Shown: in pieces, positions 37,746 to 47,443 of the stretch
Numbering within the stretch: position 1 is the stretch's first letter
Layout: the number at the start of each line of letters is the position of its first letter
DNA from: Mediterraneibacter hominis
Lineage (GTDB): Bacteria; Bacillota; Clostridia; Lachnospirales; Lachnospiraceae
DNA: 64,000 bases
Assembly (NCBI RefSeq): GCF_014287475.1
Contig: NZ_JACOPF010000001.1
Coordinates: 372,001-436,000 of the forward strand
Direction: 5' to 3'
Notes under the pieces: generated by a model
What the model saw: only the letters and a program-made list of their open reading frames with translations
Databases searched by the model: none
What the model was told of the DNA's origin: nothing
Translations under genes and position numbers: made by a program

Positions 37746-38666
37746 TCAATCGACATGGATATCAAGCAGGGTAAGAATAAGAGCCATGCGTACATAGACG
37801 CCGTACTGCACCTGCCTGAAATAAGCTGCCCTTGGATCCTCATCAACCTCCACACTGATTTCGTTCACACGAGGAAGTGGGTGAAGCACATACATATCGG
37901 AAGGCGCCAGAAGCATTTTCTTTTTATCCAATATGTAGAAGTCTTTCATACGGACATAGTCTTCTTCATTGAAGAAACGTTCCCTTTGAACCCTGGTCAT
38001 ATAGAGTATGTCGAGCTCCGGCATAGCCTCTTCTAACCGTACAACTTCTTCATATGGAATCCCAAGCTTATCCAGCACATCATGGCGCATATATCCGGGC
38101 AGGCGAAGCTCTTCCGGAGAGATCAGGATGAAACGGATGCCTGGATAACGAACCAGGGCATGAATAAGAGAATGTACAGTACGACCGAATTTTAAATCAC
38201 CGCACAGACCGATAGTCATATTGTCCAGCCTGCCTTTTACGTTTAAAATCGTCAGAAGATCTGTCAGTGTCTGTGTAGGATGCTGGTGACCTCCGTCCCC
38301 AGCATTGATAACAGGGATAGAGGAGTGCTGGCTTGCCACCATAGGGGCCCCCTCTTTTGGATGACGCATAGCACAAATATCTGCATAACAGGAGATCGTT
38401 CGGATTGTATCGGATACGCTTTCTCCTTTTGCCGCTGAACTAGAGTCAGCAGAAGAAAATCCCATGATACTTCCTCCAAGATTCAACATGGCAGCCTCAT
38501 GGCTTAATCTGGTGCGGGTACTTGGCTCATAGAAGAGGGTTGCAAGCTTCTTCCCAGCACAGGCGTGCGCATATTTTTCAGGGTATTTTTCAATATCCTG
38601 GGCTAGATTCAACAGTTTGTCCAGTTCCTCCACAGAAAAATCGAGTGGGCTCATCAAATGTCTCAT
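37746..38666 (-). CDS. pyrB: Aspartate carbamoyltransferase catalytic subunit
   Basis: A 306-residue enzyme condensing carbamoyl phosphate and aspartate in pyrimidine synthesis. [15 protein letters not shown] (near 48) is the carbamoyl-phosphate loop; [16 protein letters not shown] near 126 and HPLPRVNEI near 262 are further family motifs. AGGAGG ribosome site. First gene of pyrB-pyrI-MGMT on the minus strand; no PyrR or attenuator is recognised in the short leader. Confidence 0.97.
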   Translation of the reverse strand: MRHLMSPLDFSVEELDKLLNLAQDIEKYPEKYAHACAGKKLATLFYEPSTRTRLSHEAAMLNLGGSIMGFSSADSSSAAKGESVSDTIRTISCYADICAMRHPKEGAPMVASQHSSIPVINAGDGGHQHPTQTLTDLLTILNVKGRLDNMTIGLCGDLKFGRTVHSLIHALVRYPGIRFILISPEELRLPGYMRHDVLDKLGIPYEEVVRLEEAMPELDILYMTRVQRERFFNEEDYVRMKDFYILDKKKMLLAPSDMYVLHPLPRVNEISVEVDEDPRAAYFRQVQYGVYVRMALILTLLDIHVD

Positions 38667-38710
38667 AAATAAAATATCCTCCTATTGCTGCCGGTAAACG
38701 GCGTATATTC

Positions 38711-39247
38711 TTATCTGTATTCCAGTAATTCTTCTACAGCTTTGCGTCGGGGTGCTTCCGGTTCTATCGCCGGATAACCGACTGCGATTAAAGCGGCCAG
38801 TTCCTGATCTTCTGGTATGCGAAGAAGATGGGAAATTCCGTCTTCATCAAAAATCCCCATAATAACAGTCCCCAATCCGTGCTCTTTTGCAGCAAGACAG
38901 AAAGTCTGTGCGCATATTCCTACGTCAAACATCTGCCAGCGGTCTTCTTTTTTAGTGGAATAAGAACCGTCGCGTTCGAAACCACAGCGTCCCTTTAAAA
39001 AGGTCAATGCGATAAGCAAAGGAGCCTGGCTGATAATTTGGGAATTGTAAGGAGGGGTATAATTGTCTGCAATCTGTTTTCGAAGAGAAACATCTTCAAT
39101 TGCAATATAACGAGTAATTTGGGTATTTTTCCAAGAAGGGGAATAAGAAGCTGCTGAAATAATAGAATCAATAATGGAATGTTCAATTAAATCCGGCTTA
39201 TATTTACGAATACTTCTTCGGGTTTTGATGCATTGCGTAATATTCAT
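38711..39247 (-). CDS. Nitroreductase family protein
   Basis: A 178-residue FMN-dependent oxidoreductase. CIKTRRSIRKYKPD at the start is the family FMN-binding arginine motif, SPSWKNTQ near 42 and GLGTVIMG near 124 are also typical. Substrate unknown. ATG 39247 follows GGAGGTTAC and is preferred to an upstream in-frame start. Confidence 0.9.
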   Translation of the reverse strand: MNITQCIKTRRSIRKYKPDLIEHSIIDSIISAASYSPSWKNTQITRYIAIEDVSLRKQIADNYTPPYNSQIISQAPLLIALTFLKGRCGFERDGSYSTKKEDRWQMFDVGICAQTFCLAAKEHGLGTVIMGIFDEDGISHLLRIPEDQELAALIAVGYPAIEPEAPRRKAVEELLEYR

Positions 39248-39357
39248 ATATGTAACCTCCCTGTCTGCTGGCACAAGGCACAAAAAGCCTGTGCAAAATT
39301 TCCTTCCTCTAATGATATACTATCTATAAAGGATTTTCAACCGGAAATTTTTAAGTT

Positions 39358-39735
39358 TTATGACAGGAATTTTTCAAAAATAAGACCTGCTCCAAACCAT
39401 AGCGGAGCATAGTCAAAACGAATCACGCCATTTATATTAAAACGTGCATCTGTGTAGTCCCAAGGGCAGGCATGGTGTCTTTTTAAAATACTGCCTGTGA
39501 TATATTCTCCGGCAAAAATACAACAGGTATAAATACTTCCGCGCAGGAGGGGACTCTTTCCTTTTAAGAGGCGGCAGGCAGGGGTCAGGAGGCAGGCCAT
39601 GCCATAAATCGGAAACATCCAGATGGAGGTGCGTGCAGTAAGCGTATGCTCTTTGTTTTTTAAGGAATGTAATCCTGTGAACAGGATTTCCATGCACCAG
39701 CCGAGGGTGCCGCATAAAATAAATTTGTTCTTCAT
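39358..39735 (-). CDS. Small membrane protein of the CmpB-like (putative ABC permease) family
   Basis: A 125-residue protein with about four hydrophobic segments and the family pattern GWCMEILFTG at the start, FPIYGMACL in the middle and CPWDYTDARFNINGVIRFDY near the end. The family is annotated as a putative ABC-type permease but carries no proven transport role and no ATPase lies nearby. Translation start is ATG at 39735. Confidence 0.72.
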   Translation of the reverse strand: MKNKFILCGTLGWCMEILFTGLHSLKNKEHTLTARTSIWMFPIYGMACLLTPACRLLKGKSPLLRGSIYTCCIFAGEYITGSILKRHHACPWDYTDARFNINGVIRFDYAPLWFGAGLIFEKFLS

Positions 39736-39820
39736 AGGAAAAAGTATGAGCAGAAAACGTAGATTTTATGCTTGAAATGTATTATAATGTGATTTAGTTT
39801 TTGCAAAAGGAGAAGAAAAA

Positions 39821-40951
39821 ATGGCGGCACTTGAAGAATTAAGAAAACAGTTGGATGAAATAGATGATCAGATGGCAAAGCTGTATGAAAAACGGATGGA
39901 AGTGTGCAGCAAAGTAGGAGAATACAAGATTCAGTCCGGCCGGAAGGTTTTTGACCGGACTAGAGAAAAAAATAAACTTTTGGATGTAGCGTCTAAGGTA
40001 TCTGGAGAATTTAATAAAAAAGGAATTCAAGAGCTGTATCAACAGCTCATGTCTATGAGCAGGAAGCTGCAGTATCAGCAGTTGGTAGAGGCGGGGGCTC
40101 TTGGAAAGCTGCCGTTTATCCAGGTAGATTCTCTGGAAAAAGAATCGGCCAGAGTGGTGTTTCAAGGTGTGGAAGGCGCCTATGGACAGGCGGCAATGCA
40201 GGCATATTTCGGAGAAAATGTAAATAGCTTTCATGTGCGTACATTTCGGGATGCAATGGAGGCGATTGAAGAGGGTGCTGCAGACTATGCGGTGCTGCCA
40301 ATTGAAAATTCATCAGCGGGCGCGGTCAATGAGATGTATGATCTGCTGGACGAGTTTGAAAATTATATTGTGGCGGAGACGATCATTCCAATTACGAATA
40401 CACTGTCGGGACTGCCGGGGGCTGATATTTCAGACATCCAGAGAGTCTATTCTAAGGCAGAAGCACTGATGCAGACTTCCCGCTTTCTGGATGAGCAGGC
40501 GCACTGGCAGCAGATCAGTGTTGTCAATACAGCCGTTGCGGCAAAGAAAATATTAGAGGATCAGGATAAAACACAGGCGGCTGTGTGCAGCGCTTATGCG
40601 GCAAAAGTATACGGGTTGTCTGTCTTGGTAGATGAGATAAACAACGAACCGAATAACTCAACTCGTTTTATTGTGGTGACAAACCAGAAAATATTTTTAA
40701 AAGAAGCGGATAAGATTAGCATTTGCTTTGAACTGCCCCATGAAAGCGGCTCCCTTTACAGGATTCTTTCCCATTTTATATACAATGATTTAAGTATGAC
40801 GAAGATTGAATCTCGTCCGATAGAAGGAAGAAACTGGGAATATCGGTTTTTCGTGGATTTTGAGGGAAATATGGCAGAACCGGCTGTAAAAAATGCAATA
40901 CGAGGACTTAGAGAAGAAGCCAGGAATTTAAAGATACTTGGAAATTATTAA
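39821..40951 (+). CDS. pheA: Bifunctional chorismate mutase/prephenate dehydratase
   Basis: A 376-residue P-protein for phenylalanine synthesis. Residues 1-90 are an AroQ chorismate mutase (LRKQLDEIDDQMAKLYEKR); about 108-285 are prephenate dehydratase with GVEGAYGQAA and the catalytic NSTRFIVVT; the end is an ACT domain with ELPHESGSLYRIL and ESRPIEGRNWEYRF for Phe feedback. AAAAGGAGAAG ribosome site. A TATAAT at 39783-39788 may be its -10 box, without a convincing -35. Confidence 0.95.
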   Translation: MAALEELRKQLDEIDDQMAKLYEKRMEVCSKVGEYKIQSGRKVFDRTREKNKLLDVASKVSGEFNKKGIQELYQQLMSMSRKLQYQQLVEAGALGKLPFIQVDSLEKESARVVFQGVEGAYGQAAMQAYFGENVNSFHVRTFRDAMEAIEEGAADYAVLPIENSSAGAVNEMYDLLDEFENYIVAETIIPITNTLSGLPGADISDIQRVYSKAEALMQTSRFLDEQAHWQQISVVNTAVAAKKILEDQDKTQAAVCSAYAAKVYGLSVLVDEINNEPNNSTRFIVVTNQKIFLKEADKISICFELPHESGSLYRILSHFIYNDLSMTKIESRPIEGRNWEYRFFVDFEGNMAEPAVKNAIRGLREEARNLKILGNY

Positions 40952-40964
40952 AAGAGGATATAGA

Positions 40965-42269
40965 ATGAGAATCAATGAACTGATGCTATATAAAAATATG
41001 GACTATGGAAAAGTCTTAAAGGATATGGCTTTTTTGATGGAGAATTATGCCAGCGAGTATTACAATCGGGAAGATTTAAGAGCTCTTTTGTTTGAATGTA
41101 TGAATGAAATTTTGGAGCTTTCCACAAGTCATGGATTTGAAGGAAATCTGTGGCATGCTTATCTTACCTTTCTGCTGGCAAACGATGAGAATGCTTACAG
41201 TACATCCTGCGAGATTGTAGGAGAGGTAAAAGGGAGTGTTAATGTAATTGCAGAGCATGACTTTTCCATTTTCAAGGAATTGTTTGACTATGATTTTAAG
41301 CCGATGGAAGAGACGCTTAAGGCGCCTTGCTTGTCTGTTTTATTTTCTTATGAGAATGGCAAAAATGCTGGAAAGATTTTTAACCGCCGTATCCGGGACA
41401 GGATTTGTGACTTAAGTAAAGCACTTGGAGAAGCTGCATCTATAGAAGCATTTAAGAAAAAAATGACACAATTTTATAAAGAATTCGGCGTAGGAAAGCT
41501 GGGGCTTCACAAAGCCTTCCGGGTAGAACACCCCGAAGGGAGCACAGCGCAGATTGTTCCAATTACCAACATTGCTCATGTACATTTGGATGATTTGGTC
41601 GGTTATGAGATCGCAAAGAAGAAGCTTAAGGACAATACAGAGGCGTTTGTGGAAGGACGGCGGGCAAATAATTGCCTGCTGTATGGAGATGCAGGTACAG
41701 GAAAATCTTCTTCTATTAAGGCGATTTTAAATCAGTACTACGATCAAGGGCTTCGGATGATTGAAGTCTATAAACACCAGTTTAAAGACTTAAATGATGT
41801 CATTGCACAGATTAAAAACAGGAATTATAAGTTTATCATTTATATGGATGATCTTTCCTTTGAAGAATTTGAAACGGAATATAAATATCTGAAGGCAGTG
41901 ATTGAAGGCGGACTGGAGAGAAAGCCCCAAAATGTTCTGATTTATGCAACCTCCAACCGCAGGCACCTTGTGCGGGAGACCTTTAAAGACAAAGCAGACA
42001 GGGACGAAGAGCTTCATACCAATGATACGGTGCAGGAAAAGCTGTCTCTGGTGGCAAGATTCGGTGTGACGATTTATTTCGGTTCTCCAGATAAAAAGGA
42101 ATTTCAGCAGATTGTAAAAGAACTGGCAAAAGTAAACGAAATCTCCATGCCGGAGGAAAAACTTCTTCTGGAGGCAAACAAGTGGGAATTATCTCACGGG
42201 GGAATGTCTGGAAGAACGGCCCAGCAGTTTATTGACTATCTGCTTGGCCAAAAATTGCCGGAAGCTTAG
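40965..42269 (+). CDS. AAA-type ATPase, DUF815 family
   Basis: A 434-residue cytoplasmic ATPase with Walker A LLYGDAGTGKSSSIKA near 240 and Walker B FIIYMDDLSFEEFE near 290, followed by YATSNRRHLVRETF (sensor region). The family is common in clostridia and without a settled function. ATG 40965 follows AGAGGATA, 13 bases after pheA, and the lipoprotein gene follows at once. Confidence 0.85.
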   Translation: MRINELMLYKNMDYGKVLKDMAFLMENYASEYYNREDLRALLFECMNEILELSTSHGFEGNLWHAYLTFLLANDENAYSTSCEIVGEVKGSVNVIAEHDFSIFKELFDYDFKPMEETLKAPCLSVLFSYENGKNAGKIFNRRIRDRICDLSKALGEAASIEAFKKKMTQFYKEFGVGKLGLHKAFRVEHPEGSTAQIVPITNIAHVHLDDLVGYEIAKKKLKDNTEAFVEGRRANNCLLYGDAGTGKSSSIKAILNQYYDQGLRMIEVYKHQFKDLNDVIAQIKNRNYKFIIYMDDLSFEEFETEYKYLKAVIEGGLERKPQNVLIYATSNRRHLVRETFKDKADRDEELHTNDTVQEKLSLVARFGVTIYFGSPDKKEFQQIVKELAKVNEISMPEEKLLLEANKWELSHGGMSGRTAQQFIDYLLGQKLPEA

Positions 42270-42282
42270 AAAAGAGAGTGTT

Positions 42283-43107
42283 ATGGATCAAATAAAAAAG
42301 AAAAGGCGCGTTGCTTTGACAGGAAAGTACGTTGCCTTAATCGGTGTATGTCTGGCATGCCTGACAGGGTGCAGCCAGGTGACATCGAAAAAGCTGGTGG
42401 ACAATGCGGCGAAGAATATGGAGAAGGAAAAGTCCTTTGCCAATACTGTAAAATTAGATTTCCAGGTAGATGCAGTGGTGGACAGTATGGGGGTATCCAT
42501 GGAGATGGAGATGGAGTCAACCGCCTCCCCGCGGGCAGGGCATGCGGCAGGGACGGCAAAGGTAAATGTAAAAGGGACGGAAGTTGCCAGTGAAATGGAG
42601 ATTTACCAGGTGACAGAGGGAAACGAGCATGTGACCTACAGCAGTATCTATGATGAGTGGACAAAAGAAACGGCAGGCGCTTCCTCCCAAATCGGAGTGA
42701 ATGAAAACTTTTTTCAATCTGCCAAGGAACCTATGGAAGCATTCCACTTGTCGAAAGAAACAGTAGAAGTGGAGGGAAAAGAGTGTTATCAGATGTATGG
42801 GGATATTCCATGCAAAGAATTGACAGATTTTTTGGGCGAAGAAATGATTTATGCATTTGGACTTTTGGAACTTCCGGAAATGGATACAGTGGAAAATATG
42901 AAAATTCCGGTGATTTTTGACGTCTATAAAGAAGAGATGCTTCCGGCGCGAATGATTGTAGATATGAAAGAGGCGGTAGAAAACCTGTATGATTCCTATG
43001 GAGAAGGGAAAAATGTAAGCGACTTTACAATAGAGCTTATATTCAGAGACTATGGGAAAGTGCCGCAGATACAGGTGCCGCAGGAGGTAAAAGAAGCGGC
43101 GGAATAA
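42283..43107 (+). CDS. Lipoprotein, DUF6612-like
   Basis: A 274-residue secreted lipoprotein: basic KKKRR, hydrophobic stretch and lipobox LTGC with Cys about 30. The mature part is mostly beta (repeated METEV-like strands) and resembles the LolA/DUF6612 type of clostridial lipoproteins, which have no known role. Follows the ATPase by 13 bases. It ends in a strong terminator. Confidence 0.78.
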   Translation: MDQIKKKRRVALTGKYVALIGVCLACLTGCSQVTSKKLVDNAAKNMEKEKSFANTVKLDFQVDAVVDSMGVSMEMEMESTASPRAGHAAGTAKVNVKGTEVASEMEIYQVTEGNEHVTYSSIYDEWTKETAGASSQIGVNENFFQSAKEPMEAFHLSKETVEVEGKECYQMYGDIPCKELTDFLGEEMIYAFGLLELPEMDTVENMKIPVIFDVYKEEMLPARMIVDMKEAVENLYDSYGEGKNVSDFTIELIFRDYGKVPQIQVPQEVKEAAE

Positions 43108-43132
43108 AATATATGTACCGTAAAAAGTAAAT

Positions 43133-43211
43133 GGACGGTATTTTCAATTCTGTAATGGAGGCTTAAAATGAGCCGGCAGTGCAGAATTGAAAATACCGTC
43201 CGTTGTTTTTT
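43133..43211. terminator. Long bidirectional terminator
   Basis: A 20-base perfect arm GGACGGTATTTTCAATTCTG (43133-43152) pairs with 43182-43201, then GTTGTTTTTT. It serves the lipoprotein gene and, on the other strand, rqcH. Confidence 0.8.
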
Positions 43212-44946
43212 AATCTGCCGGTGTAATCTGGCGGATATCGCTGTCTATAATAAGTGAGTAATTGGTATAGTAGACGACAAATCCTGGTTTGCCGCCCTTA
43301 GGCTTTTTGACATGTTTTTTTTCTACGTAATCGATCTCTACTTTTTTGCCGCCGCGCATACTGGAATAGTAGGCGGCAAGCCTGCCTGCCTCCTCGAATG
43401 TAGAGTCCGGAAGCTCACGTCCTTCTGATTTGACGATGACGTGAGAACCAGGAGCATCTTTTGTGTGGAACCACCAGTCGTTTCCAACGGCAAAATTAAA
43501 GGTGAGTTCGTCATTTTGCAGATTGTTTTTTCCAACATACATATGAAATCCGTCACTGGAAATATAGTGGAGCGGCTGATTTTTAATTTTTATTTTTTTT
43601 CTTGTAAACTTCCGGCGCATATATCCGGAACGAATAAGTTCTTCTTTAATCTCTGAGAGATCTTCCTCTGTCAGTGCAATATCCAGTGCAGTTTGAATAG
43701 ATTCCAGATATAAAATTTCTTCTTTTGTCTCCTGGCTTAAATGGGAAAGTGCCTCAAAGGTGCGCTTTTGCTTGTTGTATTTATCAAAATAACGCTGTGC
43801 ATTTTCTGCCGGCGTTTTCCCCGCATCTAGAGGAATGGAAACCATTTCGTTTGTATAATAATTTAGAGCTTCCAATTTTTTTGCACCTTCCTCCAGATTG
43901 TATCCGTAAGTATGAATCAATTCTCCATATATTTTGTATTTATCACGATTTAGAGTATCCTTTAGTTGTTTGAGCTGCAAGTCATATTTCTTTCGGTTCC
44001 GTTCTAATGCAGTTTGAACGATGTGACGCAGATCTGCTGATTTCTGCCGAATACGGGTAAGAGTATTGCGCAGGGAATAATAGGTTTCAAGGACAAGACA
44101 GATGGAAGAAAACTCTCTGCGGCTATAGTTTTTAAAATGGGTGAGAGGCAGAGAGGAAAATTCTGTTGGCTCTGCACCGTCGTAGTAGATGGCAGGTGTA
44201 AAGTTGTTGTTCTTTATATCAGACAAATAAATATGAAACTGATTGTACAGATGATGCAGTACGTCACCAGAAAGCTCCTTTGCCGGGATTGAAGAATCTA
44301 TACCGCACAGAAATGTAATTTCTTCTGCCACAGTTGGACTGATGCCTGTAAAACTTGTATAAATTGCCTTTGAAAGAGGCATCGCTTTTTCAGTCAGCAG
44401 TGAAAAGAACATTTCTTCTGATACGCAGAAAGGATCTGCTTTTTTCATCGTGTCTGGGATGAAATAGGATCTTCCAGGCAGAACCTCGCGCACAGAGCTC
44501 ATTTGTGCGGAGACATGTTTAATGCTGTCAATGATGTTTCCTTTGGCATCACAGAAGATAATATTACTGTGCTTTCCCATGATTTCCACAATCAGCTCCT
44601 TCTGGCACAGATCTCCCAATTCGTCGAGGTGCTCGATTGTAAAATGCAGGATTCTCTCTAATCCAGGCTGCCATATATTTACGATTCTCCCGCCGTTTAT
44701 ATGTTTGCGCAGGAGCATGCAGAAGTTGGGGGCAGTCATAGGACTGGGTTTATTTTCTTCTGTCAGGTAAATCAAAGGAAGAGAAGCACTGGCCGAGATG
44801 TAAAGCCTTTTCTGGCCGGCAGCAGATTTCACAGTCAACAGTAGTTCATCTGGCTCGGGCTGTGCAATTTTTGTAATTCTTCCATTTAATAGTTCTGTTT
44901 TTAATTCATAGACGAGATTCGCCACGACAATTCCATCAAAAGCCAT
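43210..44946 (-). CDS. rqcH: Ribosome quality control protein RqcH (NFACT family)
   Basis: A 578-residue protein that binds stalled 50S-peptidyl-tRNA and adds C-terminal Ala tails. The NFACT-N domain begins MAFDGIVVANLVYEL; a helix-hairpin-helix and long coiled coil occupy about 230-430; NFACT-R at the end carries HTKDAPGSHVIV. Older annotations call it fibronectin-binding protein. ATG 44946 follows GAGG. The upstream region holds the 62-base tandem repeats. Confidence 0.94.
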   Translation of the reverse strand: MAFDGIVVANLVYELKTELLNGRITKIAQPEPDELLLTVKSAAGQKRLYISASASLPLIYLTEENKPSPMTAPNFCMLLRKHINGGRIVNIWQPGLERILHFTIEHLDELGDLCQKELIVEIMGKHSNIIFCDAKGNIIDSIKHVSAQMSSVREVLPGRSYFIPDTMKKADPFCVSEEMFFSLLTEKAMPLSKAIYTSFTGISPTVAEEITFLCGIDSSIPAKELSGDVLHHLYNQFHIYLSDIKNNNFTPAIYYDGAEPTEFSSLPLTHFKNYSRREFSSICLVLETYYSLRNTLTRIRQKSADLRHIVQTALERNRKKYDLQLKQLKDTLNRDKYKIYGELIHTYGYNLEEGAKKLEALNYYTNEMVSIPLDAGKTPAENAQRYFDKYNKQKRTFEALSHLSQETKEEILYLESIQTALDIALTEEDLSEIKEELIRSGYMRRKFTRKKIKIKNQPLHYISSDGFHMYVGKNNLQNDELTFNFAVGNDWWFHTKDAPGSHVIVKSEGRELPDSTFEEAGRLAAYYSSMRGGKKVEIDYVEKKHVKKPKGGKPGFVVYYTNYSLIIDSDIRQITPAD

Positions 44947-44967
44947 AATTATCCTCAATTCATATAG

Positions 44968-45154
44968 TATTGGGCGAAGCCCGCCTTCCCGAAGGGAGTA
45001 TATTACGGGATGCCCTTTAGGGTATACCTTATTGGGCGAAGCCCGTCCTCCCGAAGGGAATGTATTACGGGATGCCCTTTAGGGTATACCTTATTGGGCG
45101 AAGCCCGTCCTCCCGAAGGGAATGTATTACGGGATGCCCTTTAGGGTATACCTT
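44968..45154. repeat. Three tandem copies of a 62-bp intergenic repeat
   Basis: The unit starts TATTGGGCGAAGCCCG and ends GGGTATACCT; copies begin at about 44969, 45031 and 45093, exactly 62 bases apart. Each has two internal palindromes (GGGCGAAGCCC and CCCGAAGGG) and a CCCTTTAGGG. Copies two and three are nearly identical. Inverted single copies lie at about 58089-58150 and 62174-62236. Confidence 0.9.
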
Positions 45155-45271
45155 TTTATAATATACTTACAAATCATACCACAAGCAGCTTATATTTTCA
45201 TCAAAAAGAAGGAGTTTTTACTTGTTTTTAGCAAGAATGCTGTATTTTGAGGCTATAAGGGATTTCCCAAA
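45155..45271. other. Non-coding spacer
   Basis: AT-rich sequence between the tandem repeats and the palindromic element, with no supported gene or clear signal. Confidence 0.4.
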
Positions 45272-45440
45272 GAGTAACAGTTCAGCCCACGCCTTTCGTA
45301 AAACCGCACTGCGTGCTTATCGTGGCTGCCGCCGCCGTTTTACTCATTGATGGGCGCTTAAGCTCATACAGATGTACGCTCGCAAAAACATGCAGGCATG
45401 TTTTATGCTTCCCGCACACTGTATGGCTGAACTGTTACTC
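45272..45440. repeat. 169-bp element with 16-bp terminal inverted repeats
   Basis: GAGTAACAGTTCAGCC (45272-45287) is the exact inverse of GGCTGAACTGTTACTC (45425-45440). The interior is GC-rich with further palindromes (GTAAAAC/GTTTTAC, ACATGCAGGCATGT). No coding frame. It looks like a MITE or a large structured intergenic palindrome. Confidence 0.65.
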
Positions 45441-45468
45441 CAAAGACATAAAAAAGACTGTTTGAAGG

Positions 45469-45498
45469 TTGACCTCATACTATTGTAGGGGGTATAAT
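45469..45498 (+). promoter_or_regulatory. Predicted promoter of the yicC operon
   Basis: TTGACC (45469-45474), 18-base spacer, TATAAT (45493-45498), about 78 bases before yicC. Confidence 0.7.
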
Positions 45499-45576
45499 AG
45501 CGTAGGTGTACAAAGGAGAAATATCTGCCTTTTGTACTGGCTCCAATTTTAATTATAAAAACAGGGGATACATAAT

Positions 45577-46455
45577 ATGATAAAAAGCATGACTGGCTAT
45601 GGAAGATGTGAGATACAAAAAGACTCCAGAAAATATACGGTGGAACTAAAAAGTGTGAATCACCGCTATCTGGACGTCAATATCCGTATGCCAAAGAAAC
45701 TGAATTTTTTTGAAACAGCAATCCGAAATCTGCTGAAACAGTATGCAAACCGCGGAAAGGTGGATATATTCATCACCTATGAGAATTTATCTGAAGGAGA
45801 AGGGGTTTTAAAGTATAATGCGTCTCTTGCAGGTGAATACTTGAAGTACTTAAAGCAGATGGAGGAAGAATTTTCTTTAGAAAATGATGTCAAGGTGTCC
45901 GCTTTGTCCCGTTATCCAGAGATACTTACGTTAGAGGAACAGTGTGAGGATGAAGAAGAACTTTGGCTGGGATTAAAGGATGCGCTTACCGGAGCATTCC
46001 AGCAGTTTGTGGAGACACGTACTGCGGAAGGAAGACATTTAAAAGAAGACATTCTTGAAAAATTAACGGGAATGGAGAAGCTGATTGCATCAGTGGAGGA
46101 GCGTTCGCCTCAGATTATGGCAGAATACAGAGAAAAACTGGAGACTAAGGTAAAGGAACTACTTTGCGATACGCAGATAGAAGAAAGCCGGATTGCAGCA
46201 GAGGTAATTTTATTTGCAGATAAAATCTGTACAGATGAGGAAGTGGTGAGGCTAAAAAGCCATGTCTTGAATATGCGAAAGACTTTAGAGGAAAAAGAAG
46301 GGGTCGGCAGGAAGCTGGATTTTATTGCTCAGGAGATGAACCGAGAGGCAAATACCATTCTTTCGAAAGCGAATGATTTGGAAGTATCTAATTATGCGAT
46401 CGGGCTAAAGACAGAGATCGAAAAAATCAGAGAACAGATACAAAATATAGAATAA
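45577..46455 (+). CDS. yicC: YicC family endoribonuclease
   Basis: A 292-residue protein starting MIKSMTGYGRCEI, with the conserved KSVNHRYLDVNIRMPK near 25 and the C-terminal DUF1732 region ending SNYAIGLKTEIEKIREQIQN. E. coli YicC is an endoribonuclease affecting small RNA decay. It leads the operon yicC-gmk-rpoZ, as is typical, although the small DUF370/remA gene that often lies next is absent here. Confidence 0.94.
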   Translation: MIKSMTGYGRCEIQKDSRKYTVELKSVNHRYLDVNIRMPKKLNFFETAIRNLLKQYANRGKVDIFITYENLSEGEGVLKYNASLAGEYLKYLKQMEEEFSLENDVKVSALSRYPEILTLEEQCEDEEELWLGLKDALTGAFQQFVETRTAEGRHLKEDILEKLTGMEKLIASVEERSPQIMAEYREKLETKVKELLCDTQIEESRIAAEVILFADKICTDEEVVRLKSHVLNMRKTLEEKEGVGRKLDFIAQEMNREANTILSKANDLEVSNYAIGLKTEIEKIREQIQNIE

Positions 46456-46490
46456 AAAGATAACGAAGTATAAAAAAGTTGGAGAAAGAT

Positions 46491-47114
46491 ATGAGAAAAA
46501 GAGGGATTCTGATTGTTGTTTCTGGATTTTCCGGTGCCGGAAAAGGAACACTGATGAAAGAGCTGCTTTCTAAGTATGAAGAAACGTATGCATTGTCTGT
46601 CTCTGCTACTACAAGAAGCCCAAGAGAAGGGGAACGGGAGGGCAGAGAATATTTTTTCAAGACAAAAGACGAATTTGAAAAAATGATTGCGAAAGAGGAA
46701 TTGATCGAGTATGCTAGATATGTGGAAAATTATTACGGGACACCGAAAGCATATGTAGAAAAAATGCTCGATTCCGGAAAAGATGTGATTCTGGAAATTG
46801 AAATTCAGGGCGCATTGAAGGTAAAAAAGAAGTTTCCGGATACGTTGCTTTTGTTCGTCACGCCGCCGTCGATTGCAGAACTGAAAAAGCGTCTGGTGGG
46901 GAGAGGAACGGAGACAATGGAAATGATCGAGTCCCGTATGAAGCGGGCTGCCCAGGAAGCGGAAGGCATGGAGCTCTACGATTATCTGATTGTCAATGAT
47001 GATCTGAAAGCCTGCGTGGAAGAAATGCATGCCATTATCCAGGGAGAACATCTGCGCAGCAGCCGCAACAGTGAATTTATACAGGAAATAAAAGAAGAAT
47101 TAAGAAAAATTTGA
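46491..47114 (+). CDS. gmk: Guanylate kinase
   Basis: A 207-residue enzyme phosphorylating GMP to GDP. P-loop SGFSGAGKGTLMKEL near 11, GMP-binding SATTRSPREGEREGREY near 38 and the lid DTLLLFVTPPS near 105. ATG 46491 follows GGAGAAAG; a TTG twelve bases earlier is less likely. It follows yicC by 35 bases. Confidence 0.97.
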   Translation: MRKRGILIVVSGFSGAGKGTLMKELLSKYEETYALSVSATTRSPREGEREGREYFFKTKDEFEKMIAKEELIEYARYVENYYGTPKAYVEKMLDSGKDVILEIEIQGALKVKKKFPDTLLLFVTPPSIAELKKRLVGRGTETMEMIESRMKRAAQEAEGMELYDYLIVNDDLKACVEEMHAIIQGEHLRSSRNSEFIQEIKEELRKI

Positions 47115-47141
47115 AAAAGGGATCAGAAAGGAGAAAGGATT

Positions 47142-47384
47142 ATGCTGCACCCATCTTATACAGATTTAATGAAAGTGGTAAATAAGGATGTTGAAGAGGG
47201 AGAGACAAAGATCGTAAACAGCCGGTATTCGATTGTTCTTGCTACATCCAAGCGGGCGAGACAGCTCATAGATGGAGAACCATCTCTCGTTCATACAAAA
47301 AACGGAGAGAAGCCGCTTTCCATTGCAATCGAAGAACTGAATGAAGGAAAGTTAAAGATTATCGCTGAAAATGCAGAAGAATAA
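47142..47384 (+). CDS. rpoZ: RNA polymerase omega subunit
   Basis: An 80-residue protein with the omega core NSRYSIVLATSKRARQL (about 28-44), which latches the beta' subunit. Preceded by AGGAGAAAGG and 27 bases after gmk, the usual place. Confidence 0.95.
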   Translation: MLHPSYTDLMKVVNKDVEEGETKIVNSRYSIVLATSKRARQLIDGEPSLVHTKNGEKPLSIAIEELNEGKLKIIAENAEE

Positions 47385-47443
47385 AAAGAAAGGACAGATG
47401 CGCATGTGTGGTATCTGTCCTTTCCACTGTAAAGGAGACGAGG

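Noticed and set aside
44968..45154. Possible CRISPR array
   Set aside because: The 62-base units are continuous tandem copies with no unique spacers, and no cas genes are near.
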